Positions 17,001-25,617 of a DNA stretch of 64,000 nt are shown piece after piece; within the stretch, counting starts at the first letter, position 1; each line of letters starts with the position of its first letter. Source of the DNA: Nonomuraea sp. SYSU D8015 (GTDB lineage Bacteria; Actinomycetota; Actinomycetes; Streptosporangiales; Streptosporangiaceae); assembly GCF_008065375.1 (NCBI RefSeq), contig NZ_VJYI01000005.1, positions 558,001 to 622,000 of the forward strand. The letters run 5' to 3'. Below the pieces are notes generated by a model. That model was not told the origin of the DNA and did no database searches. It saw nothing but the letters and a program-made list of their open reading frames with translations. A program made the translations under genes and the position numbers.

Positions 17001-18110
17001 ATGAAGATCGGCGTTCCTGCCGAGGTCAAGAACCACGAATACCGTGTCGCCGCCACGCCCGCAGGCGTTCACGAGCTGGTGCGCAACGGCCACGACGTCC
17101 TGGTCCAGCGGGGCGCGGGCCTGGGCTCGCACATCACGGACGAGGAATACCTCGCTGCGGGCGCGAAGCTCATCGACAGTGCCGACGCCGTGTGGGGCGA
17201 GGCCGACATGGTGCTCAAGGTGAAGGAGCCGATCGCCGAGGAGTACCACCGGCTGCGGGAGGGGCTGGTGCTGTTCACGTACCTGCACCTGGCCGCCTCA
17301 CGCGCCTGCACCGACGCGCTGCTCACCGCCAGGACCACGGGCATCGCGTACGAGACCGTCCAGGTGGGCAACGCGTTGCCGCTGCTCGCCCCCATGTCCG
17401 AGGTCGCCGGGCGGCTGGCGCCGCAGGTGGGCGCGTACAACCTCATGCGCTTCAACGGCGGCCGCGGCATCCTGCCGGGCGGGGTGCCGGGCGTGGCGCC
17501 GGCGAAGGTGGTCGTGATCGGCGGCGGCGTGTCGGGGCTGAACGCGGCGCAGATCGCCGTCGGCATGGGCGCCGACGTGACCGTCCTCGACACCAACATC
17601 GACCGCCTGCGCTACATCGACGCGATCTACCAGGGCCGGCTCAAGACGCTGGTCTCCACGCGGTACGCGATCGAGCAGGAGGTCCTCCAGGCCGACCTGG
17701 TCATCGGCGCGGTGCTGATCCCCGGCGCCAAGGCCCCGACGCTGGTCTCCAACGACCTCGTCTCCCGGATGAAGCCGGGCTCGGTGCTCGTCGACATCGC
17801 CATCGACCAGGGCGGCTGCTTCGAGGACTCGCGCCCGACCACGCACGCCGACCCGACGTACAAGGTGCACGAGTCGGTCTTCTACTGCGTGGCCAACATG
17901 CCGGGCTCGGTGGCCAACACCTCCACGTACGCGCTGACCAACGCCACCCTCCCGTACGCGGTCAAGCTGGCCAACCTGGGCTGGCGCGAGGCGGTCAAGG
18001 CCGACGCGGGCCTCGCGGGCGGGCTCAACACGCACGACGGCCTGCTGACGAACCAGCCGGTCGCCGAGGCGCTCGGCCTGGAGTACACGCCGGTCGCCGA
18101 GGTCGTCTAG
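17001..18110 (+). CDS. ald: Alanine dehydrogenase
   Basis: A 369-residue NAD-dependent enzyme that interconverts L-alanine and pyruvate plus ammonia. The N-terminus MKIGVPAEVKNHEYRVAATP is diagnostic. VLKVKEP holds the substrate Lys and TYLHLAA the catalytic His; VVIGGGVSGLNAAQIAVGMG is the Rossmann nucleotide site, and SVLVDIAIDQGGCFE matches the family. ATG 17001 is used with GAAAGGA upstream. It follows the aminotransferase in an operon. Its stop overlaps the stop of the convergent VOC gene. Confidence 0.97.
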   Translation: MKIGVPAEVKNHEYRVAATPAGVHELVRNGHDVLVQRGAGLGSHITDEEYLAAGAKLIDSADAVWGEADMVLKVKEPIAEEYHRLREGLVLFTYLHLAASRACTDALLTARTTGIAYETVQVGNALPLLAPMSEVAGRLAPQVGAYNLMRFNGGRGILPGGVPGVAPAKVVVIGGGVSGLNAAQIAVGMGADVTVLDTNIDRLRYIDAIYQGRLKTLVSTRYAIEQEVLQADLVIGAVLIPGAKAPTLVSNDLVSRMKPGSVLVDIAIDQGGCFEDSRPTTHADPTYKVHESVFYCVANMPGSVANTSTYALTNATLPYAVKLANLGWREAVKADAGLAGGLNTHDGLLTNQPVAEALGLEYTPVAEVV

Positions 18111-18556
18111 TCCTCCGAGCGGTACGTCGTGCCCCGTACGATCTCGTCGGGCGTGAGCTGCTCCCTGGCCGTCGTCACCGCCCACCGGTGGCCGAACGGG
18201 TCGCGCAGCACGCCGTACCGCTCGCCCCAGAACGTCTCCTGCACCGGCATCTCGATGTCGGCCCCGGCCGCGATCGCCCGCTCGGCGACCGCGTCGGGGT
18301 CGTCCACTTCCAGCAGGATCAGGACCGGGCTGCCGCCCAGCGTCGGCGGGGCCAGCGCGCCCAGGTCGGGCGTCTCCTCGCTCACCAGCAGCCGCCCGGC
18401 GCCGAGCTGCAGCTCGACGAAGAGGATCACCCCGTCGGGCAGCGTGTTCCTGAACACCTCCACCGCGCCCAGGCCCTCGCGGTAGAAGTCGATCGCCGCC
18501 TGCGTGTCGCGTACGAACAGATGCGGGCTCAGCCCCTGCGGGCGCAGCGATGTCAC
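18107..18556 (-). CDS. VOC-family (glyoxalase/PhnB-like) protein
   Basis: A 149-residue protein with two beta-alpha-beta-beta-beta modules. The N-terminal SPHLFVRDTQAAIDFYREGLG and the C-terminal VLRDPFGHRWAV are the VOC-fold ends where metal ligands usually sit. The GTG start overlaps the stop of the PadR gene as GTGA, so it is translationally coupled to that regulator. Members include glyoxalases, dioxygenases and antibiotic-binding proteins; the substrate is unknown. Control by the PadR protein is likely. Confidence 0.88.
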   Translation of the reverse strand: MTSLRPQGLSPHLFVRDTQAAIDFYREGLGAVEVFRNTLPDGVILFVELQLGAGRLLVSEETPDLGALAPPTLGGSPVLILLEVDDPDAVAERAIAAGADIEMPVQETFWGERYGVLRDPFGHRWAVTTAREQLTPDEIVRGTTYRSED

Positions 18557-18870
18557 GTGATCAGCCCTGCCTCTCTGGCCGCGGTCACCATGCGGGCCAT
18601 GAGCTCGGCCTCCGCCCGCGCGGCCCGCTCGCCCTGCGGCGTCAGCTTGTAGTAGCGCCGCCTGGCGTCGTGCGGCGCGGCGGGGTCGGCGTCGTCGGAC
18701 TCCTCGACCAGGCCGTCGGCCACCAAACGGCTGATCGTCCTGTAGAGCGTGCCCGGCCCCAGCTTCACCGCGCCGCCGCTGACCTCCTCGACGAACCGCA
18801 TCACCGCATAGCCGTGCCCGGCGCCGCTGGCCAGGGCGAGCAGCACGTGGAAACCGGCGGCGGTGAGCAT
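18553..18870 (-). CDS. PadR-family transcriptional regulator
   Basis: A 105-residue PadR-type winged-helix protein: FHVLLALASGAGHGYAVMRFVEE opens the HTH, LGPGTLYRTISRLVADGLVEE is the recognition helix and wing start, and ARRRYYKLTPQGERAARAE the wing and dimer helix. ATG 18870 is favoured because a -10-like TATGGT ends 7 bp before it (leaderless); ATG 18882 is possible. It is followed by a coupled VOC gene and faces another VOC gene across a perfect 23-bp dyad, so autoregulation and control of both VOC genes is expected. Confidence 0.9.
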   Translation of the reverse strand: MLTAAGFHVLLALASGAGHGYAVMRFVEEVSGGAVKLGPGTLYRTISRLVADGLVEESDDADPAAPHDARRRYYKLTPQGERAARAEAELMARMVTAAREAGLIT

Positions 18871-18894
18871 GATTGACACCATAGCACCACGGTG

Positions 18895-18917
18895 GTTATA
18901 TCCATGGCGGATATAAC
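18895..18917. promoter_or_regulatory. PadR operator candidate
   Basis: GTTATATCC and GGATATAAC form perfect 9-bp inverted arms around a five-base spacer (ATGGC). The site lies between the divergent PadR and VOC genes, 14 bp before the VOC start. AT-rich dyads of this kind are typical PadR targets. Confidence 0.8.
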
Positions 18918-18931
18918 GACGAGGAGGAGCA

Positions 18932-19300
18932 ATGGCGCTCGGCATCAGCCAGGTCACCATCTACGTCGAGGACCAGCAGCGGGCCGTGGACTTCTGGACC
19001 GCGAAGGTGGGCTTCGAGATCACCAAGGACATGCCGTACGGCGAGGACCGCTGGATCGAGGTCCAGCCGCCCGGCGGCGGCACCGGGCTGGTCATCCACA
19101 AGGCCGACCCCAAGTGGCCGGGGCTGGCCAAAGACCTGCCCAACTACGTGCTGTTCCAGGCCGACGACATCGTCAAGACGCACGAGGAGCTCGCCGCCCG
19201 CGGCGTCGAGTTCACCCAGGAGCCGCAGCAGCAGCCGTGGGGCTGGTCGGCGGTCTTCAAGGACGACGAGGGCCACCTGTTCCACCTGGGCCAGCGTTAG
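18932..19300 (+). CDS. VOC-family protein (glyoxalase-like)
   Basis: A 122-residue VOC-fold protein. GISQVTIYVEDQQRAVDFWTAKVGFE is the first module and FKDDEGHLFHLGQ the last, with the His/Glu positions usual for metal ligands. GAGGAGGAGC precedes ATG 18932. It is divergent from the PadR regulator and shares its operator, giving a PadR-controlled pair of VOC proteins on both sides. Such units often answer to a toxic small molecule; the ligand is unknown. The stop overlaps that of the convergent Sel1-repeat gene. Confidence 0.88.
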   Translation: MALGISQVTIYVEDQQRAVDFWTAKVGFEITKDMPYGEDRWIEVQPPGGGTGLVIHKADPKWPGLAKDLPNYVLFQADDIVKTHEELAARGVEFTQEPQQQPWGWSAVFKDDEGHLFHLGQR

Positions 19301-20676
19301 CGCACGCCCAGACGCCGCCGCAGATCGCGGGCGGTGGCCAGGACGTGCTGGATCTCGCCCGGGCTCGGCCAGGGCGCGCTGCCCGGGCGCAGCAGCGTGC
19401 CGCGTACGGACGCCAGATGCTCGATGGCGCTCGTGTGCACCCCGCTCCGCCGCACCAGCCACCCGACCACGTCCGAATGGTCGTGCAGCGGCCTGGTCAC
19501 CAGATCCCACGTGCCGAGGACCTCGGTCAGCTCGGCCACGTCCAGCGAGATCCCGCCCCGGCGGCCGGTGGAGGCCGCCGCCAGCTCGGCCCGCGCGGCC
19601 AGCTCCGGCTCGGCCGGGCGGGCCCAGCCGGGCGGCGGCGGGTCGGACAGCCACGCCTCACTCGGCTCGCCCGCCACCGACAGCAGCCCGCCCAGCTCGA
19701 CGGCGGCCCCGTGGTGCCCGGCCCGCGCGGCCTGGCGGAACCAGTGCCGGCCGCCGGCCAGGTCGCCGAACTCGGCGATGAGCAGCAGGCCGTAGTTGAA
19801 GGCCGACTCGGCGTCCCCGCCGACCGCCGCCCGGCCGAACCAGTGGCTGGCCGCCCCGCAGTCGCCCAGCTCCACGCACACGAACCCGGCCATCCGCTGG
19901 TCCTCCACGCGCCCGGCGTTCGCGGCCCGCTCGAACCAAGCCCGCGCGGCGCGCAGATCGCCCCTGGACAGCGCGATCCCGCCGAGCCGGGAGGCGGCGC
20001 CGGGGTGCTCGCTCTTGGCGGCCAGCCGGTAGTAGGCCTCGGCGCCCTCGGGGTCGCGTCCGGCGTCGAGGTAGAGGCCCATGCAGTAGGCGGACTCGGC
20101 GTGGCCGCCGCGGGCGGCGTACTCCCACCACCGCACGGTCTCCTCGTCGTCGCCCGCGGAGTAGGCCAGGAAGCCCAGGTCGTGGGCCGAGGCCACGTCG
20201 CCGTCGGCCGCCGCCTGGCGGTGCCACTCGCGGGCCGCCGCGAGCTCGCCGGTGTCCTCGCAGACCAGCGCCAGCCTGCGGGCCGCGATCCTGGACCCGG
20301 CGCGGGCCGCGCTTTCGTACCACCTCCTGGCCGCCTCCACGTCGCCGCGCTGCTCCAGCAGGAGCGTCGCCAGGTTGGCGGCCGCCTCGGCGTCGCCGGT
20401 GGCGGCGGCGGTCTCGTACCAGGCGACGGCCTCTTCCAGACTGCCGTGCTTCTCGTGCCAGATGCCCAGGTTGAAGGCGCTGTCCATGTTGCCGCCCGCG
20501 GCCGCCCGCTCCCACCAGTGCTTGGCGGCCGCTCGGTCGCCGTGCTGCGCGTAGAGCTTGCCGAGCCGGTGCGCGGCCTGCGTGTCGCCGGCGTGCGCGG
20601 CGGCCAGCAGCTCGGGCTCGTCTCCCACGCGGGGCGCCGGTACGGTCGGCGCCGCCACCTCTCCTTGCCAGGCCAT
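19297..20676 (-). CDS. Sel1-like repeat protein
   Basis: A 459-residue solenoid protein. About ten Sel1-like helix pairs of 34-36 residues are visible, each near the pattern AAxxLGxLYxxxGDxxxAxxWWERAAxxGN; examples are AAHRLGKLYAQHGDRAAAKHW and AESAYCMGLYLDAGRDPEGA. No catalytic domain or signal peptide is seen, so it is probably a protein-protein scaffold in the cytoplasm. The C-terminal 120 residues lack repeats and read DLVTRPLHDHSDVVGWLVRR. Start is ATG 20676; the upstream frame is unrelated. Partners are unknown. Confidence 0.85.
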   Translation of the reverse strand: MAWQGEVAAPTVPAPRVGDEPELLAAAHAGDTQAAHRLGKLYAQHGDRAAAKHWWERAAAGGNMDSAFNLGIWHEKHGSLEEAVAWYETAAATGDAEAAANLATLLLEQRGDVEAARRWYESAARAGSRIAARRLALVCEDTGELAAAREWHRQAAADGDVASAHDLGFLAYSAGDDEETVRWWEYAARGGHAESAYCMGLYLDAGRDPEGAEAYYRLAAKSEHPGAASRLGGIALSRGDLRAARAWFERAANAGRVEDQRMAGFVCVELGDCGAASHWFGRAAVGGDAESAFNYGLLLIAEFGDLAGGRHWFRQAARAGHHGAAVELGGLLSVAGEPSEAWLSDPPPPGWARPAEPELAARAELAAASTGRRGGISLDVAELTEVLGTWDLVTRPLHDHSDVVGWLVRRSGVHTSAIEHLASVRGTLLRPGSAPWPSPGEIQHVLATARDLRRRLGVR

Positions 20677-20731
20677 GGCGACAGACTGGCACGTGATCGC
20701 GTGATTGCGAACGGTAATCGCCGACAAGCCG

Positions 20732-21604
20732 CTACGAGAACTCGACGAACCCCGTGTACATGCCCATTCCGCAGGCGTACCGCAACCTGCCGGGCGGCTG
20801 CGGCGGCAGGCGCACCGTGGCGGGCAGCGCGACGTCCCGCCCGCCGATCGCGACGGTGCCGGTGCAGCCCGGTCCCGCCAGCCTGAAGACGATCTCGACC
20901 GGCACACCCGCCGGCGCGGACGCCACGGCCGGGCGGTAGCCGTCGCGCGTCGCCCAGACGGTGACCGTCGGTGACGCGGGGGTGGATGAGGAGGGAGCGG
21001 ACGGCGTGAATCCGGGCAGCCAGCCGCCCAGGTTGAGCCCGGCGCCGACGGTCCAGAGGCCGGCGGCGATCGCCGCCAGCCCCGCGACCCTGGCGAGCCG
21101 GGTGCGGGAGACGCGCCGCAGCACGTACCCGAGCAGCGCGAACGCCGGAGCGGTGCCGATCACGAACCCCGCCATGGCCGCCGCCCCTGACAGCGGCGAG
21201 CCGCTGGAGACGGCGATCATCTCCACGCCGAGCGTCGCGCCGCACGGCACCAGGATGGTGGCGGCGCCGAGCAGCGGCGCTTTGCACCGGGATACCTCGC
21301 CTTCCGGCGGCGTCGCGCAGCGCCCGCGCCGCATGATCCGCACCGCGAAGACGATCACAGTGACGCCGGCCGCGACGAGCAGCGCCGCACGTGCCGCGGG
21401 CGGCGGGCTGACGGCCGAGCCGAGCAGCCCGAGCAGCGCCCCGGCCAGTGTGTACGACGCCAGCCGCCCGGCCAGGAACCACCCCACCAGCGCCGGATCG
21501 CGCCCGTGGCACCGGTCGGCCAGGCCCATGAGCAGCCCACCCTGGGCCGCGGTGCAGGTGACGGTCCCGGCCAGCAGTCCGGCGGCGACTCCGCCGGCGA
21601 ACAT
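20732..21604 (-). CDS. DsbD_2/TauE-like membrane protein with cupredoxin-like C-terminus
   Basis: A 290-residue protein with six hydrophobic segments (about residues 1-200) of the CcdA/DsbD_2 (sulfite exporter TauE/SafE, UreH-like) fold, with GTVTCTAAQGGLL and ILVPCGATLGVE bearing the two conserved Cys positions. After a Ser/Thr/Pro linker, a periplasm-side domain of about 90 residues ends PGCTGTVAIGG...YACGMGMYTG, a cupredoxin-like strand set with Cys and Met ligands. Role is probably heavy-metal (copper) or thiol-electron transfer at the membrane. It lies 17 bp after a Cys-rich mini protein, suggesting an operon. The start region lacks a strong ribosome binding site. Confidence 0.75.
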   Translation of the reverse strand: MFAGGVAAGLLAGTVTCTAAQGGLLMGLADRCHGRDPALVGWFLAGRLASYTLAGALLGLLGSAVSPPPAARAALLVAAGVTVIVFAVRIMRRGRCATPPEGEVSRCKAPLLGAATILVPCGATLGVEMIAVSSGSPLSGAAAMAGFVIGTAPAFALLGYVLRRVSRTRLARVAGLAAIAAGLWTVGAGLNLGGWLPGFTPSAPSSSTPASPTVTVWATRDGYRPAVASAPAGVPVEIVFRLAGPGCTGTVAIGGRDVALPATVRLPPQPPGRLRYACGMGMYTGFVEFS

Positions 21605-21621
21605 GGCGGCGGCCTGGGCGC

Positions 21622-21822
21622 TCAGTGGACGAGCGCCACGTTGTCCAGGGACCCGCTCTTGGCGGCCGCCACGATCGAGCCGAACTGGTCGAGGCTCATC
21701 TCGACGCGCTGCCCGAAGTCGTCGGTGATGATGACCCGGCGCTCCTCGGGTGCGCTGTGGTCGACGAACAACATGGGGCATCCGCAATCGCACTGCCCGC
21801 AGAACCTGGCGATGGACCGCAT
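21622..21822 (-). CDS. Small Cys-rich protein (66 aa)
   Basis: ATG 21822 is preceded by GGGAGAAGG. The peptide starts MRSIARFCGQCDCGCPMLFVD, with four Cys in C-x2-C-x-C-x-C spacing, a pattern that can chelate a metal. The remainder (RRVIITDDFGQRVEMSLDQFGSIV) resembles the beta-strand and helix tail of small actinobacterial DUF397-like proteins, though I cannot assign it. It lies upstream of a DsbD_2/cupredoxin-like membrane protein, so a metallochaperone-like or metal-sensing role is a reasonable guess, not a finding. Confidence 0.6.
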   Translation of the reverse strand: MRSIARFCGQCDCGCPMLFVDHSAPEERRVIITDDFGQRVEMSLDQFGSIVAAAKSGSLDNVALVH

Positions 21823-21978
21823 CCTTCTCCCACCTTCTAACTCGCTGTGTAATGCAACGTAACGCGGAGTGTCAGGCGCGGCCAGTGGCAGTTGTCTCAC
21901 CCTCGGTGATGTTTAGGGGTGCGTTGCTCCTGAGAACAGATGGCGGCCGCCGGGCGGCGTCGTGGGTACCTCGTGCGG

Positions 21979-22626
21979 CTAGGCCCAGCCCGGCTTGACG
22001 AGCCCTGACTCGTACGCGATGACGACCAGCTGAGCCCGGTCGCGGGCGTGCAGCTTCATCATGGTGCGGCTCACGTGGGTCTTGGCCGTGGCCGGCGACA
22101 TGAACAGCTTGGCGGCGATCTCGTCGTTGGTCATGCCGGTCCCGACCAGGGCGAGCACCTCGCGTTCGCGCTCGGTGAGCTGGTCGAGCCCGCCGGCGGC
22201 GACCGGCTCCTTGGCGCGGGAGGCGTACTCGGCGATCAGGCGGCGGGTCACGCTGGGCGACAGCAGCGCCTCGCCGGCCGCGACCACCCGGACGGCCTGG
22301 ATCAGCTCGGCCGGCTCGGTGTCCTTGACGAGGAAGCCGCTCGCCCCGCTGCGCAGCGCCTCGAAGACGTATTCGTCCAGCTCGAACGTGGTCAGGATGA
22401 TGATGCGCGGCCCCTCGGGCATCTGGCGGGTGGCGGTCAGGCCGTCGGTGCCCGGCATGCGGATGTCCATGAGCACCACGTCGGGCCCGTGCTCCTTCGC
22501 CAGCCGCACCGCCTCGGCGCCGTCGGAGGCCTCGGCCACCACGGTCATGTCCGGCTGGGCGTTGAGCAGCGCCTTGAAGCCGGCCCGGACCAGCGCCTGG
22601 TCGTCGGCGAGCAACACCTTGATCAT
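21979..22626 (-). CDS. NarL/LuxR-family response regulator
   Basis: A 215-residue response regulator. KVLLADDQALVRAGF holds the acidic pocket, DVVLMDIRMPG the phosphoacceptor Asp, and ILTTFELDEYVFEAL the Thr switch. The C-terminal LTEREREVLALVGTGMTNDEIAAKLFMS is a LuxR-type HTH. ATG 22626 overlaps the stop of the histidine kinase gene (ATGA), so the pair is translationally coupled. No target can be assigned from context; the gamma-glutamyltransferase gene is divergent on the other side of the kinase. Confidence 0.96.
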   Translation of the reverse strand: MIKVLLADDQALVRAGFKALLNAQPDMTVVAEASDGAEAVRLAKEHGPDVVLMDIRMPGTDGLTATRQMPEGPRIIILTTFELDEYVFEALRSGASGFLVKDTEPAELIQAVRVVAAGEALLSPSVTRRLIAEYASRAKEPVAAGGLDQLTEREREVLALVGTGMTNDEIAAKLFMSPATAKTHVSRTMMKLHARDRAQLVVIAYESGLVKPGWA

Positions 22627-23732
22627 GAGGTCTCCTCGGGTAGTGGCAGCCGGGCCTCGACCTGGAAGCCGGTGTCCGACGGGCCGGCGACCAGGGTCCC
22701 GCCCAGCGCGGAGGCCCGCTCGCGCATGCCGGGGATGCCGTTGCCGCTGCCCGACTCGGACAGCACTGCGGGCTTGGTCGCGCCGGTGTCGGTCACGCGG
22801 ATGACCAGCTCGCGCGCGGCGTACTCCAGACGCACCGTCACCGCCGAGCCGGGGGCGTGGCGGGCGGCGTTGGTGAGCGACTCCTGGACGATCCGGTACG
22901 CGGCCCGCTCCACAGAGGGCGGCAACGGCCGCGAGCCGACGCGCTTGAGCGTCACCTCCATCCCGGAGCGCTCGATCAGCTCGTCGAGGCGGTCGAGCCC
23001 GGCCGTGGGGGAGCGCGGCGCGCCCTCACGCAGGACGTTGAGCACCGAGCGCATCTCGCCCAGCACCTCCTTGGAGGCGGTCTTGATGGTGGCCAGGGCG
23101 GTGCGGGCCTGCCCGGGGTCGTCGTCGATGAGGTGCAGCGCGGTCGAGGCCTGGACGTGGATGAGCGAGATGTTGTGCGCGAGCACGTCGTGCAGCTCCT
23201 GCGCCATGGTCAGCCGCTCCTCGCTGGCCTGCCGCCTCGTCTCCTCCTCGGCGGCCCGCTGCTGCTGGGCGCGGCGCTCGCGGGCGATCCTGACCAGCTC
23301 GGCCGCGATCATGAAGAGCAGGATGAACGAGGTGACCGCCAGATCGTGGAAGAGCCCGCGGTTCGGCGAGGACGTGATCCAGGGGTAGGCGATGAAGACC
23401 ACGTCGGTGATCCCGGCCAGGATCCAGGCCGTCAACCGGTGACGGTGCAGGACCAGCAGGAACAGCATGGCGATCGGCGCGAAGAACACGCCGCCGTAGG
23501 GGTAGCCGCCCCAGACGAAGGCGTAGGTCGCCAGGAAGGTGGCCACCGCCGTGGGGATCGGGAACTTCCGGTGCAGGAGGATCATCAGTGGCCCGACCAG
23601 CAGCAACCCGTACGCCAGCGGATCGAGCGGCGCCCTGTCCGGCTGCCCGCGCTCCGCGCCCTGGGACAGCACGAGCTGGAACACGGCCGCGATCAGAGCG
23701 AGATAGGGGGCGAAGCCGGACTTCGAGCGCAC
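22623..23732 (-). CDS. Sensor histidine kinase (NarX/HPK7 type)
   Basis: A 369-residue membrane kinase. Residues 1-170 hold five to six hydrophobic helices; a coiled-coil (RERRAQQQRAAEEETRRQ) leads to the HisKA_3 box MAQELHDVLAHNISLIHVQ with the phosphoacceptor His. NAARHAPGSA and GNGIPGMRERASALGG are the N and G boxes. It partners with the coupled downstream NarL-type regulator. GTG 23732 is the start. The signal is likely sensed within the membrane because no large extracellular loop is seen. Confidence 0.95.
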   Translation of the reverse strand: MRSKSGFAPYLALIAAVFQLVLSQGAERGQPDRAPLDPLAYGLLLVGPLMILLHRKFPIPTAVATFLATYAFVWGGYPYGGVFFAPIAMLFLLVLHRHRLTAWILAGITDVVFIAYPWITSSPNRGLFHDLAVTSFILLFMIAAELVRIARERRAQQQRAAEEETRRQASEERLTMAQELHDVLAHNISLIHVQASTALHLIDDDPGQARTALATIKTASKEVLGEMRSVLNVLREGAPRSPTAGLDRLDELIERSGMEVTLKRVGSRPLPPSVERAAYRIVQESLTNAARHAPGSAVTVRLEYAARELVIRVTDTGATKPAVLSESGSGNGIPGMRERASALGGTLVAGPSDTGFQVEARLPLPEETS

Positions 23733-23826
23733 GCCCCAACGCTAAGGCACCGCCTTGACCAGCGCATCACCCTCATGTAGCAGGGGGCCCTACCGCGACG
23801 GGCGTACCTGGTCCATCGTGGAGACC

Positions 23827-25557
23827 ATGCGCCGAGTGATCGTTCCCGCATCAGCAGTCCTCATCGCGCTCGCGCCGACCTCTCCCGCGTCGGCCGAGCC
23901 CCAACCCGAGCAGAAGGTCGCGGAGGTCAAGGGGTACGGCGGCGCCGTCGCCACCGTCGACCTGGACGCGAGCAAGGCCGCCATCTCCGTGCTGAGAAAG
24001 GGGGGCAACGCCGTGGACGCCGCGGTCGCCGCGGGCGCGGTGCTCGGCGTCACCGAGCCGTACTCGGCCGGGCTCGCCGGCGGCGGCTTCATGGTCTACT
24101 ACGACGCCAGGCAGCGTAAGGTCTTCACGATCGACGGCCGCGAGACCGCCCCGCAGGCCATGACGGCGACGACGTTGGAGGGCATCCCGTTCGACGAGGC
24201 GGTCACCAGCGGCCTGTCCGCCGGCGTGCCCGGCACGGTCGCGAACTGGGACCTGGCCCTGCGCAGGTTCGGCACGATCTCGCTCAAGCAGGCGCTCCAG
24301 CCTGCGATCGAGGTGGCCTCCAAGGGCTTCGTCGTGGACCAGACGTTCTACGACCAGACCGCCGCCAACGCCGCCCGCTTCAAGGACTTCACCTCCACGG
24401 CCAAGCTGTACCTCCCGAACGGCGCCCCGCCGCCCGTCGGCTCGGTCTTCAGGAACCCGGAACTCGCCGACACCTACCGTGAGCTGGCCAAGCGCGGCCC
24501 CGGCTGGTTGTACGGCGGCCAGCTCGGCAAGGAGGTCGTGGCCACCGTCAAGCAGCCGCCGGTCACCCCGGGCAGCACCCGCAACGTCCGCCCGGGCCTG
24601 ATGGAGCTGTCCGACCTGCGTGCCTACCGCGCCCTGCTGCGCGAGCCCACCAAGATCTCCTACAAGGGCATGGACGTGTACGGCATGGCGCCCCCGTCCT
24701 CCGGCGGCTCGACGGTCGGCGAGGCGCTCAACATCCTCGAATCCCTGCCCGAGGTGGGCCTGCACGAGTATCTGGAGGCCTCCAGGCTGGCCTTCGCCGA
24801 CCGCGGCAAGTACGTCGGCGACATCCCCGGCGTGCCGCTGAAGGAGCTGCTGTCCGACGGCTTCGCCAAGGAGCGGGCCTGCCTGATCGGTGACACGGCG
24901 ATGCCGCACCCGGCCGCGCCCGGCAGCCCGGACGGCTCCTACGAGCCCTGCGCCCAGCCCACCGGCAGCGCCACCCCGATCGCGGACGAAGGCCCCGAGA
25001 CCACCCACCTGGTCGTGGCCGACCGCTGGGGCAACGTGATCGCCTACAACCTGACCATCGAGTCCACCGGCGGCAACGGCATCGTGGTGCCGGGGCGGGG
25101 CGTGCTGCTCAACAACGAGCTGACCGACTTCACGTTCGGCCCGGCGCCCGGCGACCCGAACCTGCCGGGGCCCGGCAAGCGGCCGCGCTCGTCGATGGCG
25201 CCGACGCTGGTGTTCGACGACGACAAGCCCGTGCTGGCGGTCGGCTCCCCCGGCGGGTCGACGATCATCACGACGGTGCTGCAGATCCTGCTCAACCGGT
25301 ACGAGTTCGACATGGACCTGCCGGAGGCGGTGGCGGCGCCGCGCCTCACGCAGCGGAATACCCCGCAGACGCTGGCCGAGCCGACGTTCCCGGGGCCGGT
25401 CCTGAATGAGTTGAGGGCCCGTGGGCACGCGTTCGGGTCCACCCCGGAGATCGGCGCCGCCACGGCGCTGGAGTTCCTCGGCCGGGGCCGTGTCCAGGCC
25501 GTCGCCGAGCCGACGCGGCGAGGGGGCGGCAGCGCGATGGTGGTCTTCCCCAGGTGA
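23827..25557 (+). CDS. ggt: Gamma-glutamyltransferase
   Basis: A 576-residue secreted enzyme with signal peptide MRRVIVPASAVLIALAPTS...ASAEP. Autoproteolysis is expected at the E391/T392 junction (GPETTHLVVAD), giving large and small subunits with Thr392 as nucleophile. GLAGGGFMVYYD, RPRSSMAPTLVF and GSPGGSTIITTVLQ are conserved substrate-pocket motifs. It cleaves or transfers gamma-glutamyl groups of glutathione-like peptides outside the membrane. ATG 23827 is chosen because it begins a proper signal peptide; an earlier in-frame start adds 24 non-signal residues. Confidence 0.95.
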   Translation: MRRVIVPASAVLIALAPTSPASAEPQPEQKVAEVKGYGGAVATVDLDASKAAISVLRKGGNAVDAAVAAGAVLGVTEPYSAGLAGGGFMVYYDARQRKVFTIDGRETAPQAMTATTLEGIPFDEAVTSGLSAGVPGTVANWDLALRRFGTISLKQALQPAIEVASKGFVVDQTFYDQTAANAARFKDFTSTAKLYLPNGAPPPVGSVFRNPELADTYRELAKRGPGWLYGGQLGKEVVATVKQPPVTPGSTRNVRPGLMELSDLRAYRALLREPTKISYKGMDVYGMAPPSSGGSTVGEALNILESLPEVGLHEYLEASRLAFADRGKYVGDIPGVPLKELLSDGFAKERACLIGDTAMPHPAAPGSPDGSYEPCAQPTGSATPIADEGPETTHLVVADRWGNVIAYNLTIESTGGNGIVVPGRGVLLNNELTDFTFGPAPGDPNLPGPGKRPRSSMAPTLVFDDDKPVLAVGSPGGSTIITTVLQILLNRYEFDMDLPEAVAAPRLTQRNTPQTLAEPTFPGPVLNELRARGHAFGSTPEIGAATALEFLGRGRVQAVAEPTRRGGGSAMVVFPR

Positions 25558-25570
25558 GACGCCACCCTGT

Positions 25571-25614
25571 GTCAGGCTGGATTGACAACCGCAGGGTTGT
25601 CAGTCTAGCCTGAC
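25571..25614 (+). promoter_or_regulatory. Nested 44-bp palindrome overlapping a leaderless promoter
   Basis: Two concentric perfect dyads share one centre: outer arms GTCAGGCT/AGCCTGAC (25571-25578, 25607-25614) and inner arms TGACAACC/GGTTGTCA (25583-25590, 25595-25602), with four-base gaps throughout. TTGACA (25582-25587) and TAGCCT (25606-25611) are 18 bp apart and fit -35 and -10 boxes, placing the transcript start at or next to GTG 25618. This suggests a strong promoter repressed by a dyad-binding regulator. Confidence 0.8.
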
Positions 25615-25617
25615 GGC

